Shown piece after piece: positions 1 through 5,394 of a DNA stretch of 5,394 nucleotides (position 1 is the first letter of the stretch; every line of letters starts with the position of its first letter). Source of the DNA: Ignavibacteria bacterium. GTDB lineage: Bacteria > Bacteroidota > Ignavibacteria > Ignavibacteriales > Melioribacteraceae. The stretch covers positions 1 through 5,394 of the forward strand of contig QILJ01000128.1 of assembly GCA_003233295.1 (NCBI GenBank), read 5' to 3'. The notes below the pieces were generated by a model, which ran no database searches, was not told the origin of the DNA, and saw only the letters and a list, made by a program, of their open reading frames with translations. The position numbers and the translations under genes were made by a program.

Positions 1-693
1 TTCAGTTACAAAATGGGTAATACCCGATTTAGTAGCATGTACTTGAGCGCCGCCTAATTCTTCGGTTGTAACTTCTTCCCCGGTTACAGTCTTTACAACC
101 TTTGGACCGGTAACAAACATATAACTAGTGCCTTTTGTCATTAGGGTAAAATCAGTTAAAGCGGGCGAGTAAACAGCACCGCCGGCACATGGTCCAAACA
201 CTGCCGATATTTGTGGGATTACACCTGAAGCTAAAATATTCTTCTGGAATATATCGGCATATCCGCCTAAACTTTTAACACCTTCTTGAATTCTCGCGCC
301 GCCGCTGTCATTTATTCCAATGATCGGAGCACCAACCTTCATAGCTTTATCCATCACTTTTACAATCTTCTGTGCATACATCTCGGATAAAGATCCGCCG
401 AAGACAGTGAAGTCCTGCGAGAAGACATAAACCAAGCGTCCGTCAATTGTACCATAACCTGTAACAACACCATCGGAAAGGTATGTTTGCTTATCAAGAC
501 CAAAATCAACCGTACGGTGAGAGACAAACATATCAAATTCTTCAAAGCTTCCTTCATCAAGAAGAAGTTCGATTCGTTCACGTGCAGTATATTTACCTTT
601 CTTATGTTGAGCATCAATTCTTTTCTCGCCGCCGCCAAGTCGCGCTTGCTCGCGCTTGTTCATCAACTCTTTTATTTTATCTTCAACTGCCAT
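1..693 (-). CDS. Acyl-CoA carboxylase carboxyltransferase (beta) subunit, PccB/MmdA type, N-terminal part
   Basis: The gene is partial: 231 residues are visible and its 3' part lies beyond the left edge; family members are usually a little over 500 residues. It is the carboxyltransferase subunit that moves CO2 between carboxybiotin and propionyl-CoA/methylmalonyl-CoA in the cytoplasm. The translation carries the family's crotonase-fold signatures in order: [18 protein letters not shown] (about 35-52), [17 protein letters not shown] (94-110), [12 protein letters not shown] (127-138), [16 protein letters not shown] (167-182) and [15 protein letters not shown] (192-206). The two Gly-rich stretches build the oxyanion holes in characterised homologues. 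The start ATG (691-693) has an AAGGAG Shine-Dalgarno five bases upstream. It lies 78 bases downstream of the epimerase gene on the same strand, so co-transcription is likely. Carboxylase (PccB) and Na+-pumping decarboxylase or transcarboxylase (MmdA) cannot be told apart here, because partner subunits and the C-terminal specificity region are outside the window. Confidence 0.95.
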   Translation of the reverse strand, partial: MAVEDKIKELMNKREQARLGGGEKRIDAQHKKGKYTARERIELLLDEGSFEEFDMFVSHRTVDFGLDKQTYLSDGVVTGYGTIDGRLVYVFSQDFTVFGGSLSEMYAQKIVKVMDKAMKVGAPIIGINDSGGARIQEGVKSLGGYADIFQKNILASGVIPQISAVFGPCAGGAVYSPALTDFTLMTKGTSYMFVTGPKVVKTVTGEEVTTEELGGAQVHATKSGITHFVTE

Positions 694-724
694 TTAAACT
701 CCTTTTCTTTTATACTTGAACACC

Positions 725-754
725 ATGATTACCTTATCTTAAAAGGATAATCAT
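725..754 (-). other. Hairpin between epimerase and carboxyltransferase genes
   Basis: An imperfect inverted repeat lies in the 78-base gap. ATGATTA plus CCTT (725-735) pairs with AAGG plus TAATCAT (743-754), 11 base pairs with one bulged A. No U-run follows it on either strand, so it is not a standard terminator. It could be an mRNA processing or stability element that sets unequal expression of the two genes; that role is inference. Confidence 0.4.
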
Positions 755-771
755 GAAAGAAAGATCAAGCT

Positions 772-1179
772 CTAATTATTACTTTCACACAATTCTGTTA
801 ATACACCACCTGTTGTTTTGGGATGTAAAAAAGCAATGTCCAATCCTTCCGCACCTCTTCTTGGTTTGGTATCAATAAGCTTAATACCTTTGTCACTTAC
901 TTCTTTTAAAGCGTTAGAAATTCCGTTCACATGAAATGCGATATGATGAATTCCTTCCCCTTTCTTTTCAATATATTTTCCAATCGGACCATCCGGATCT
1001 GTGGATTCTAAAAGTTCAATTTTTGTTTGCCCGATTTTGAAAAACGCTGTCTTAACTTTCTGGTCTTTCACCTCTTCAATTGCATAACATTTTAATCCGA
1101 GTATATCTTCGTAATATTTTATCGATTCAGTAAGATCTTTTACGGCTATTCCAATATGTTCTATATGCGTTAATTCCAT
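772..1179 (-). CDS. mce: Methylmalonyl-CoA epimerase
   Basis: This is a 135-residue cytoplasmic enzyme of the VOC (glyoxalase/dioxygenase) superfamily. It interconverts (R)- and (S)-methylmalonyl-CoA, linking the carboxylase/decarboxylase to the B12-dependent mutase. The sequence shows two beta-alpha-beta-beta-beta halves with the expected family motifs: HIGIAVKDL (8-16), YYEDILGLK (22-30), IELLE (54-58), [11 protein letters not shown] (74-84), and a C-terminal [14 protein letters not shown] (119-132). By alignment with the family the metal ligands are probably H8, E55, H79 and E129, all present. The length matches the usual 130-150 residues. I chose the ATG at 1177-1179 because a GAGG Shine-Dalgarno lies five bases upstream and family homology begins there. 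The frame stays open to an ATG at 1275, but the 32 extra residues do not resemble the family. It lies directly upstream of the carboxyltransferase on the same strand, a common pairing in propionate pathways. Confidence 0.95.
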   Translation of the reverse strand: MELTHIEHIGIAVKDLTESIKYYEDILGLKCYAIEEVKDQKVKTAFFKIGQTKIELLESTDPDGPIGKYIEKKGEGIHHIAFHVNGISNALKEVSDKGIKLIDTKPRRGAEGLDIAFLHPKTTGGVLTELCESNN

Positions 1180-1184
1180 CTGAA

Positions 1185-1190
1185 CCTCAA
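1185..1190 (-). promoter_or_regulatory. Ribosome binding site of the epimerase gene
   Basis: On the minus strand the sequence reads TTGAGG, with GAGG ending five bases before the ATG at 1179. This decides the start of the epimerase against the longer open frame that begins at 1275. Confidence 0.7.
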
Positions 1191-1252
1191 AATTTTTAAT
1201 TTTTTCGCTTGTGCAATTTGTGTGCCGAATAATTGCTGTTGAAATTGTTTTA

Positions 1253-1260
1253 TAAATATA
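1253..1260 (-). promoter_or_regulatory. Candidate -7 box of an epimerase promoter
   Basis: The minus strand reads TATATTTA, one base from the Bacteroidota-type TAnnTTTG box, about 75 bases before the epimerase start. An upstream T/G-rich stretch (TTGTTTTG, near 1268-1275) is too close for a standard -33 spacing. The region is so AT-rich that this may be chance. Confidence 0.2.
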
Positions 1261-1332
1261 AGGAAAACAAAACAATCATTTTAGAATATAGTTATTTCTT
1301 ATTGCATATAAGATTTTATTCTCAATAATTAG

Positions 1333-1354
1333 AAAAAATCATAAAGGATTTTTT
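1333..1354. other. AT-rich perfect hairpin in the divergent intergenic region
   Basis: AAAAAATC (1333-1340) and GATTTTTT (1347-1354) form a perfect 8-base-pair stem with a six-base loop. It lies between the divergent epimerase and tRNA-Asn units, just upstream of the tRNA promoter. Its T-run would suit a weak terminator, but no gene ends here. A binding site or chance in an AT-rich spacer is equally possible. Confidence 0.35.
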
Positions 1355-1372
1355 ACATTGGCAATTTTACTC

Positions 1373-1403
1373 TTGACAAAAAGTTTGGAGAAGTATATTT
1401 TTG
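1373..1403 (+). promoter_or_regulatory. Promoter of tRNA-Asn, Bacteroidota-like
   Basis: TTGACA lies at 1373-1378 and TATTTTTG at 1396-1403. The second fits TAnnTTTG exactly, and 19 bases separate TTGA from it, within the spacing known for Bacteroidota primary-sigma promoters. The tRNA begins 20 bases after the box. A conventional -10 (TATATT, 1394-1399) is also possible but leaves only a 15-base spacer. Confidence 0.6.
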
Positions 1404-1423
1404 GTGTTCAAATTTTTATTGAT

Positions 1424-1529
<106 letters not shown>

Positions 1530-1554
1530 ACATTTGAAGCTTTCTGAGTAAGAT

Positions 1555-1812
1555 TTGACTCACTTCTTATACATATTAAAGTCTAAATCTGTTGATAAAT
1601 TCTATGTAGGGATTTCTCAAAATCATGAACGTAGACTAGGATATCACAATTCCTTTGAGAAAGGTTTCACCTCACGATACAGACCTTGGGAAATTGTTTT
1701 TACTCAGAAATTTATTTCCAAAGAGGAAACCTTAGCTGCCGAAAGAAAAGTCAAGTCTTGGAAGAGCAAAAAGATGATCAAAAACCTGATTGATGGTGAA
1801 ATCAAATTTTAA
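1555..1812 (+). CDS. Small GIY-YIG domain nuclease, TTG start
   Basis: This 85-residue protein is essentially one GIY-YIG endonuclease domain, like the short stand-alone members (UPF0213/YhbQ type). The GIY equivalent is Y6-I7-L8 and the YIG equivalent is Y17-V18-G19. The conserved Arg is R27 in ERRL, with H31 just after it. The catalytic metal-binding Glu is E63, in the AAERKVKSWKSKKM helix (61-74). All core residues are present, so the enzyme is probably an active metal-dependent DNA nuclease; its target is unknown. The start must be the TTG at 1555, because a TAA at 1549-1551 closes the frame two codons upstream. No clear Shine-Dalgarno is seen, and no convincing promoter of its own separates it from the tRNA-Asn terminator, so expression may be low or depend on read-through. 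Its stop is followed two bases later by the tRNA-derived repeat. Confidence 0.85.
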   Translation: MTHFLYILKSKSVDKFYVGISQNHERRLGYHNSFEKGFTSRYRPWEIVFTQKFISKEETLAAERKVKSWKSKKMIKNLIDGEIKF

Positions 1813-1825
1813 GACTTCGGCTGTT

Positions 1826-1845
1826 ATCCCGACTGTTGTCGGGAT
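1826..1845. repeat. Palindrome 1 inside the tRNA remnant
   Basis: ATCCCGAC (1826-1833) and GTCGGGAT (1838-1845) form a perfect 8-base-pair stem with loop TGTT. It replaces the anticodon-stem 3' strand and variable loop of tRNA-Asn, whose sequence resumes exactly at TGTAAGTTCGA. GC content is well above the local average. Confidence 0.85.
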
Positions 1846-1854
1846 GTAAGTTCG

Positions 1855-1872
1855 ATCCGTTAGCTAACGGAT
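1855..1872. repeat. Palindrome 2 inside the tRNA remnant
   Basis: ATCCGTTAGCTAACGGAT is an 18-base perfect palindrome. It lies within the T loop, after TTCGA and before TTACCCGCG. Like palindrome 1 it begins with ATCC and ends with GGAT, which suggests that both belong to one family of inserted or target sequences. Confidence 0.85.
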
Positions 1873-1889
1873 TACCCGCGAAGCAAAAT

Positions 1890-1917
1890 AAAACCTCGAA
1901 CACATTTTGGGGTTTTT
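1890..1917 (+). terminator. Second copy of the tRNA-Asn terminator, ending the GIY-YIG unit
   Basis: AAAACCTCGAA (1890-1900) pairs with TTTGGGGTTTT (1906-1916) around the loop CACAT, followed by T's. Two substitutions against the first copy (at 1896 and 1908) both turn G-C pairs into G-U pairs, so the hairpin still forms in plus-strand RNA but not in minus-strand RNA, where they become C-A mismatches. It would end the GIY-YIG transcript before the converging cytochrome gene. Confidence 0.7.
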
Positions 1918-1938
1918 ATGTTTAAATCATTTTGAAAT

Positions 1939-1968
1939 TTAAGTGTCTTACCATCTTCACACACTTAG
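1939..1968 (-). terminator. Weak candidate terminator of the cytochrome gene
   Basis: AAGTGT (1941-1946) and ACACTT (1961-1966), extended by neighbouring pairs, form a 7- to 8-base-pair stem with a 14-base loop. On the minus strand it is followed by a broken T-rich stretch. It lies 58 bases after the cytochrome stop codon. The stem is poor and the large loop makes termination doubtful. No better candidate is seen between 1918 and 2025, which holds no gene. Confidence 0.2.
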
Positions 1969-2025
1969 ATCAAAAGAGTTTCTCACTAATCTGAAATTAA
2001 AGTAAGACTTAAACTTTTAATGATA

Positions 2026-5000
2026 TCAGCGATATACAAAAATCATTGCATACAAGATCAATAAGATTAAAACTATTCCTACTCCAAGAGCGGTAAAACC
2101 AAAAATCTTAATCCAATGCTCTCTTTCTTTTGATACAGGTCCAACAATCCTCAATTCAGGATTTTCACTTTCAAAAAGTTCTTTATATTCAAGAGGTTTA
2201 TCATGTTTAAGTTCTTCGAGTGGTACTCTCCCTGAAAAAATCACAGGATCAATCGGAAACTTATCCGGACGAAAGTGAGTATTAAAAAAGTGAATAGTAA
2301 AAATAAATCCAACAGCTAACAGCGCTTCATCACTATGAATAATAGTAACCACATTAATTACCCAACCTGGTAGCAGATAGGTAAAAAGCACAGGAAACCA
2401 CAATATCAATCCTGAACCACCAATAATAAAGACGCCCCAAAATACTGCAAAGTAGTCAAACTTTTCCCAATATGTAAATCGTCCGAATTCAGGTTTTTCC
2501 CCTTTTCCTAAATACCATTTTAGATGCTGCCAGAACTGCTTTATATCATTTAGATTAAACATTATCGAATTTTTACTGAAAATAAACTGCAACCATGATT
2601 TACCTGACTCTTGTTTAAACCGCAATAATTGTCGCAGATGAAAAGCAAACACACCCAGCAAAACTACAGCAGCTATCCTGTGCAGTACCCCGGTTACACT
2701 AAACCCACCCAGAAATTGAGAAATAAATACTGCCCAATCCGTATATGAAAATTTCAAAGTCATACCGGTTATAGCTAATGTAAAAAAGCTTATCAGCATT
2801 ATAACATGCATAACACGGTATGATTTTGGAAAGCGCACATAATACTTCTGATGTTGGGAATGCTTATATATTCTCCACTGATCGCGTGTATGCCATAAAC
2901 GCCACAACCACAAAATTGTATGAATAACAAAAAATGTTAACGTTCCTATTAACAGAATGGTCATAAACCAAAAAGTATAGAAAAGGTAAGGGTATTTTTC
3001 TCTATTGTGATGAGTAGCGTGTGTTAAATATCCTGCAAACTCTCGGTGTGATCCTGTATGACATTTGCCGCAAGTTTGCACTACATTTGCATAGCTCAAA
3101 GTTGAACGAGGATTATCGGGCGGAAGTATTTTGTGAGTACTGTGACAATCCCAGCATTTTGCCGCGCGTTTCTCACCTAATCGGGAAACTTGTCCGTGCA
3201 CTGTTTTAAAGTAAGTTGCTGCTTCTTCTTTATGACATTTCCCACACTTATCCATCATCTTGGTACGAAAGCCTTTTATGGTAATTCTGCTGATATTATG
3301 TGAGCTATGACAATCTTCACAGGTAGGTAATTCCTTTTTTGTAATAACATTACCTTGCCAATGAATACTGCTTTTAAATTTGTCCTCAATGCCTTTATGG
3401 CATTTACCGCAAGTATTGGCTAAATGCTTTTTACTTACAGAGGACTCGGGATTTTTAGGAGAAAGCTGATGATGAGCAGTATGACAATCAGTACACTTAG
3501 CCGCTATTACTAACCCGCTTTCTAATAACCCTTTTCCGTGAACACTATTAATATAACTTTTGACAACATGATTATTATCGCCAATCATTTTAGCTGCCGG
3601 TTTGCCTGCAGCATGACATTGACCGCATAATTGGGGAATATTAGTAGCAAAAGTAGGCGATGTAGGCGAAGTGTGACTTTGAGTTTTGTGCGGATTGTGG
3701 CAAGTTAAACATTTCGGTGCATTCAGATTTCCTTCAGCAGCCAATTTACCATGGATGCTTGTTTTATATTGTGCAACTACATCAGCATGACAAATACTGC
3801 AATCAACTTTTTTTGTAATAGCAGCGCATGGACGTTTTAAAATGCTTTTTACCTGATTATGACATTGAGCACAAGTTATCTTAGAGTGTGTTGAAGAATT
3901 ATATGCTTCTTTGTCAAGAAAAAGAGAAACGGTTTTGCCATTTTTCGTCATCACAAGTTTCTTATTCGAATGGCAGCGAAAACACTCTTTATTACTAACT
4001 CCTTTCAAGTTAATAGGTGTACGCTTTATTTTGTGCGGAGGATGACAATCGATACAAGCAGGGATTTCATGCGGCGCTTTTTCCCACAGCTTTCCTTCTA
4101 TAACTTTAACGTGTACTTTTTCAATTCGCGAATGGCACTTTGTACACGTTTTAGCTACATTTTTTGGATTAATACTCGATTCGGGATTATTATAATCTAA
4201 AATTAAATGTGCATTATGACATGATGTACACACAGCTGTTACGGTAAGTCCCATTTTGAAAAGACCCTGACCGTGAATACTCAGCGAATAATTTTTTAAA
4301 ATCTGTTTTTGAGGGATATCGTATTCCAATGATACTTTTGTACCTTCATGATGACATCTACCGCACAATATGGGAATATTCATTGTAGATGTAGGTGAAT
4401 TTTTATTTGTGGCTGATTTAATTTTATGATATCCATGACATGTAATACAGCTTGGTGCAAGAGGATCTCCTTTTAGTGCAGCTCTAGCATGAACACTTTT
4501 TGATTGTCTGCTAACTTCCTCCGGATGACATTTATTGCAAACTTTAATTTCTCTTACTTCTGTATTGGGCTTTCTTACATTATGTCCCCTATGACAGTCC
4601 GTACAACCTGCTCTCGGTTTTTCACCCTTAACTATTGTACCGTGAATACTATGTTTAACGTTAGTCTTTGATTTTTGATGACACTGCCCGCATAATTTAT
4701 ACGAATTACCCCCGCTAGTAGGCGCTGATGAATTACTTGGAGATAAGACATCATGATATCCGTGACAACGAATACATCCCTCTGATGGAGACTGTGATGT
4801 TATTGTCCAACGACCATGAGGACCTTTTTTTAGCTCACTTGCAACATCATCGTGACAATTTCCACAATCTACGGGCTTTGGGTTTTTAACATGAGGAAGA
4901 CTGCTCTCATCCAAATCATCATGACAGTCTGTACAATCTAAATCACTATGAACAGACCCACTCAATTTCTTGGCATTAACATAAAGGGATATCTTGTTTT

Positions 5001-5133
5001 GGTTTTTAATAAATGATAATTCTTTATCGTTGTGGCATTCCAAACATTGTGATGATTGTGGGAATAATACTTGCGGGTTGATTAACAAAAAAAGAAGGAT
5101 GAATAAATACAAATTATCTCTGGAGAATTTCAT
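2026..5133 (-). CDS. 23-heme c-type cytochrome fused to a membrane b-type cytochrome domain (CbcL-like)
   Basis: This 1035-residue protein probably passes electrons between membrane quinones and periplasmic carriers. Residues 1-26 are a signal peptide. A periplasmic domain follows with 23 CxxCH motifs, whose first Cys residues run from C30 to C688, one per about 29 residues. Most come with S-[IV]-H-G and CxxCHxxH patterns that supply distal His ligands. Six membrane helices follow, at roughly 716-743, 774-795, 812-836, 893-918, 924-949 and 1007-1033. H738, H776, H818, H832, H933 and H948 are candidate b-heme ligands. The RVMHVIMLISFFTLAITG, FTYWEKFDYFAVFWG and HSDEALLAVGF motifs match the hydrogenase/formate-dehydrogenase cytochrome b family. 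Positive loops at 744-772 and 838-892 are predicted cytoplasmic. The fold order resembles Geobacter CbcL, but with many more hemes. The ATG start suits the signal peptide, though there is no Shine-Dalgarno. The gene appears monocistronic in this window. The partner or terminal acceptor is unknown. Confidence 0.93.
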   Translation of the reverse strand: MKFSRDNLYLFILLFLLINPQVLFPQSSQCLECHNDKELSFIKNQNKISLYVNAKKLSGSVHSDLDCTDCHDDLDESSLPHVKNPKPVDCGNCHDDVASELKKGPHGRWTITSQSPSEGCIRCHGYHDVLSPSNSSAPTSGGNSYKLCGQCHQKSKTNVKHSIHGTIVKGEKPRAGCTDCHRGHNVRKPNTEVREIKVCNKCHPEEVSRQSKSVHARAALKGDPLAPSCITCHGYHKIKSATNKNSPTSTMNIPILCGRCHHEGTKVSLEYDIPQKQILKNYSLSIHGQGLFKMGLTVTAVCTSCHNAHLILDYNNPESSINPKNVAKTCTKCHSRIEKVHVKVIEGKLWEKAPHEIPACIDCHPPHKIKRTPINLKGVSNKECFRCHSNKKLVMTKNGKTVSLFLDKEAYNSSTHSKITCAQCHNQVKSILKRPCAAITKKVDCSICHADVVAQYKTSIHGKLAAEGNLNAPKCLTCHNPHKTQSHTSPTSPTFATNIPQLCGQCHAAGKPAAKMIGDNNHVVKSYINSVHGKGLLESGLVIAAKCTDCHTAHHQLSPKNPESSVSKKHLANTCGKCHKGIEDKFKSSIHWQGNVITKKELPTCEDCHSSHNISRITIKGFRTKMMDKCGKCHKEEAATYFKTVHGQVSRLGEKRAAKCWDCHSTHKILPPDNPRSTLSYANVVQTCGKCHTGSHREFAGYLTHATHHNREKYPYLFYTFWFMTILLIGTLTFFVIHTILWLWRLWHTRDQWRIYKHSQHQKYYVRFPKSYRVMHVIMLISFFTLAITGMTLKFSYTDWAVFISQFLGGFSVTGVLHRIAAVVLLGVFAFHLRQLLRFKQESGKSWLQFIFSKNSIMFNLNDIKQFWQHLKWYLGKGEKPEFGRFTYWEKFDYFAVFWGVFIIGGSGLILWFPVLFTYLLPGWVINVVTIIHSDEALLAVGFIFTIHFFNTHFRPDKFPIDPVIFSGRVPLEELKHDKPLEYKELFESENPELRIVGPVSKEREHWIKIFGFTALGVGIVLILLILYAMIFVYR
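3697..3984 (-). repeat. Cytochrome module A2 (hemes 13-16)
   Basis: Residues 384-479 repeat module A1: CxxCHSNKK, then SLFLDKEAYNSSTHSKITC, CxxCH, VDCSICHADVVA and SIHG/CxxCHNPH. The main oddity is C436 where module A1 has H81, a Cys outside any CxxCH motif. Confidence 0.65.
4762..5046 (-). repeat. Cytochrome module A1 (hemes 1-4)
   Basis: Residues 30-124 read CxxCHNDK, then SLYVNAKKLSGSVHSDLDC, CxxCH, VDCGNCHDDVAS and a PHG/CxxCHGYH end. The same order recurs at residues 384-479. The likeness is at protein level and clear by eye, so it is an old duplication within the gene. Confidence 0.65.
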
Positions 5134-5394
5134 ATTATCATTAGTATTAATTTATGCCAACAAATTATTTATACTTATAAAAAAATATTCGGGTCTTAAT
5201 ATAATAAGTAAAAACTAAAATGAGAAATAATTGGGACTAAAACAACTTTTTTTAGAAGATTGGGTAATTATTTTTTACTCATTATATTGTAACTATAGCT
5301 AGATATATACTAACAATTAATTGGTATTCGGAAAAAAGATTAAGAAAAAGATAAAAAGCACTATTAATTGTCAATAGGAATTATTAATTTTATG
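5134..5394. other. AT-rich region upstream of the cytochrome gene
   Basis: No gene can be supported on either strand here; short open frames are AT-driven. The region probably carries the cytochrome promoter and a long 5' leader. Immediately before the start the minus strand reads AATGATAATATG, with no Shine-Dalgarno. A three-codon frame (ATG ATA ATA TGA, from 5142) overlaps the cytochrome start codon. Confidence 0.5.
5346..5374 (-). promoter_or_regulatory. Candidate promoter of the cytochrome gene
   Basis: On the minus strand TTGACA (5374-5369) precedes TATCTTTT (5353-5346), which is one base from TAnnTTTG, with 17 bases between TTGA and TATC. This would give a leader of about 200 bases. 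The region is very AT-rich, so chance matches are likely and a nearer start site is possible. Confidence 0.3.

Larger units (their letters stand above)
1816..1883 (+). pseudogene. tRNA-Asn 3'-half remnant
   Basis: The remnant starts in the anticodon stem and ends at the discriminator base; the D arm and 5' acceptor strand are absent, so it cannot be a working tRNA. The anticodon GTT (1823-1825) and the T-arm halves GTAA/TTAC (1846-1849 and 1872-1875) survive. Two palindromes lie inside it. The 3' acceptor strand has drifted from CCGCGGA to CCGCGAA. That change lets CGAAG (1879-1883) pair with CTTCG (1815-1819), so the stretch could fold as its own closed RNA with two extended hairpins. Confidence 0.75.
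1530..1917 (+). mobile_element. Candidate small mobile unit: GIY-YIG gene plus duplicated tRNA-Asn 3' half and terminator
   Basis: The stretch from the anticodon stem of tRNA-Asn through its terminator (1449-1529) recurs downstream at 1816-1917 in degenerate form, and the GIY-YIG gene lies between the two copies. One unit is therefore the nuclease gene plus one copy of the tRNA 3' half. This is the layout expected if a nuclease-linked element inserted at, or was duplicated next to, the tRNA 3' end and carried a copy of its target. No integrase is present and only one occurrence is visible, so mobility is inference. Confidence 0.4.
1816..1917 (+). repeat. Direct repeat, copy 2: degenerate, with palindromes inside
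   Basis: This copy matches 1449-1529 block by block. It differs where a palindrome replaces the 3' side of the anticodon arm and variable loop (1826-1845), where another replaces three bases of the T loop (1855-1872), and by a few point changes in the acceptor strand and terminator. Confidence 0.85.

Noticed and set aside
360..638. 92-residue minus-strand frame inside the carboxyltransferase gene
   Set aside because: It overlaps a well-supported gene in another frame and its translation has no recognisable motifs.
483..750. Two overlapping plus-strand frames across the start of the carboxyltransferase gene
   Set aside because: They are antisense to conserved carboxyltransferase coding sequence, have no ribosome binding site and show no family signature.
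1180..1275. Longer N-terminal form of methylmalonyl-CoA epimerase starting at 1275
   Set aside because: The extra 32 residues do not resemble the family, while the ATG at 1179 has a good GAGG ribosome binding site and begins exactly at the family homology.
1816..1883. A second functional tRNA-Asn
   Set aside because: The 5' acceptor strand and D arm are missing and two palindromes interrupt the remaining arms.
2026..2028. Truncation or frameshift of the cytochrome at its C-terminus
   Set aside because: The frame is intact through all six membrane helices, and the last helix ends a few residues before the stop.
3021..4200. Plus-strand frames of 62 and 76 residues antisense to the cytochrome
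   Set aside because: They are by-products of the Cys/His-rich codons on the opposite strand; no motifs or start signals support them.
3050..5050. Regularly spaced short repeats suggesting a CRISPR-like array
   Set aside because: The repeated TGNCATN-like words encode CxxCH heme motifs in one continuous reading frame; spacing varies and the surrounding sequence is coding.
4994..5218. 74-residue plus-strand frame across the cytochrome start
   Set aside because: It is antisense to the signal peptide and AT-rich leader, low in complexity, and has no start signals.

Overview
The window is AT-rich and densely packed. It looks like chromosome from the Bacteroidota/Ignavibacteriota side of the Bacteria. 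The evidence is a promoter of the TTG / TAnnTTTG type ahead of the tRNA gene, a large cytochrome gene with no Shine-Dalgarno sequence, a tRNA-linked small GIY-YIG ORF, and a propionyl/methylmalonyl-CoA gene pair beside a very large multiheme cytochrome. The placement is an inference from style, not from a marker gene.

Layout. (1) At 1-1179, minus strand, is a two-gene propionate-metabolism unit: methylmalonyl-CoA epimerase (772-1179), then the first 231 residues of a biotin-dependent acyl-CoA carboxyltransferase (1-693, running off the left edge). (2) At 1373-1529, plus strand, is tRNA-Asn(GTT) with a good promoter and a strong intrinsic terminator. (3) At 1530-1917, plus strand, is a compact unit that looks mobile. 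It has an 85-residue GIY-YIG nuclease read from a TTG codon, followed at once by a degenerate second copy of the tRNA-Asn 3' half in which two palindromes (1826-1845 and 1855-1872) interrupt the tRNA sequence, and then a mutated second copy of the tRNA terminator. (4) At 2026-5133, minus strand, is a 1035-residue membrane-anchored cytochrome. It has a signal peptide, 23 CxxCH heme c motifs and a six-helix b-type cytochrome domain, an architecture like CbcL of Geobacter. (5) At 5134-5394 is an AT-rich upstream region with no gene that can be supported.

How the parts work together. The epimerase and carboxyltransferase would interconvert propionyl-CoA and methylmalonyl-CoA and set the stereochemistry for the mutase. 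The cytochrome would exchange electrons between the membrane quinone pool (b hemes) and a periplasmic wire of c hemes, a layout typical of extracellular or low-potential anaerobic respiration. The tRNA/GIY-YIG block between them is functionally separate.

The two most interesting items are the tRNA-half/GIY-YIG/palindrome unit, which may be a small nuclease-linked mobile element using tRNA-Asn as its site, and the 23-heme fusion cytochrome, whose heme array was visibly built by internal duplication.
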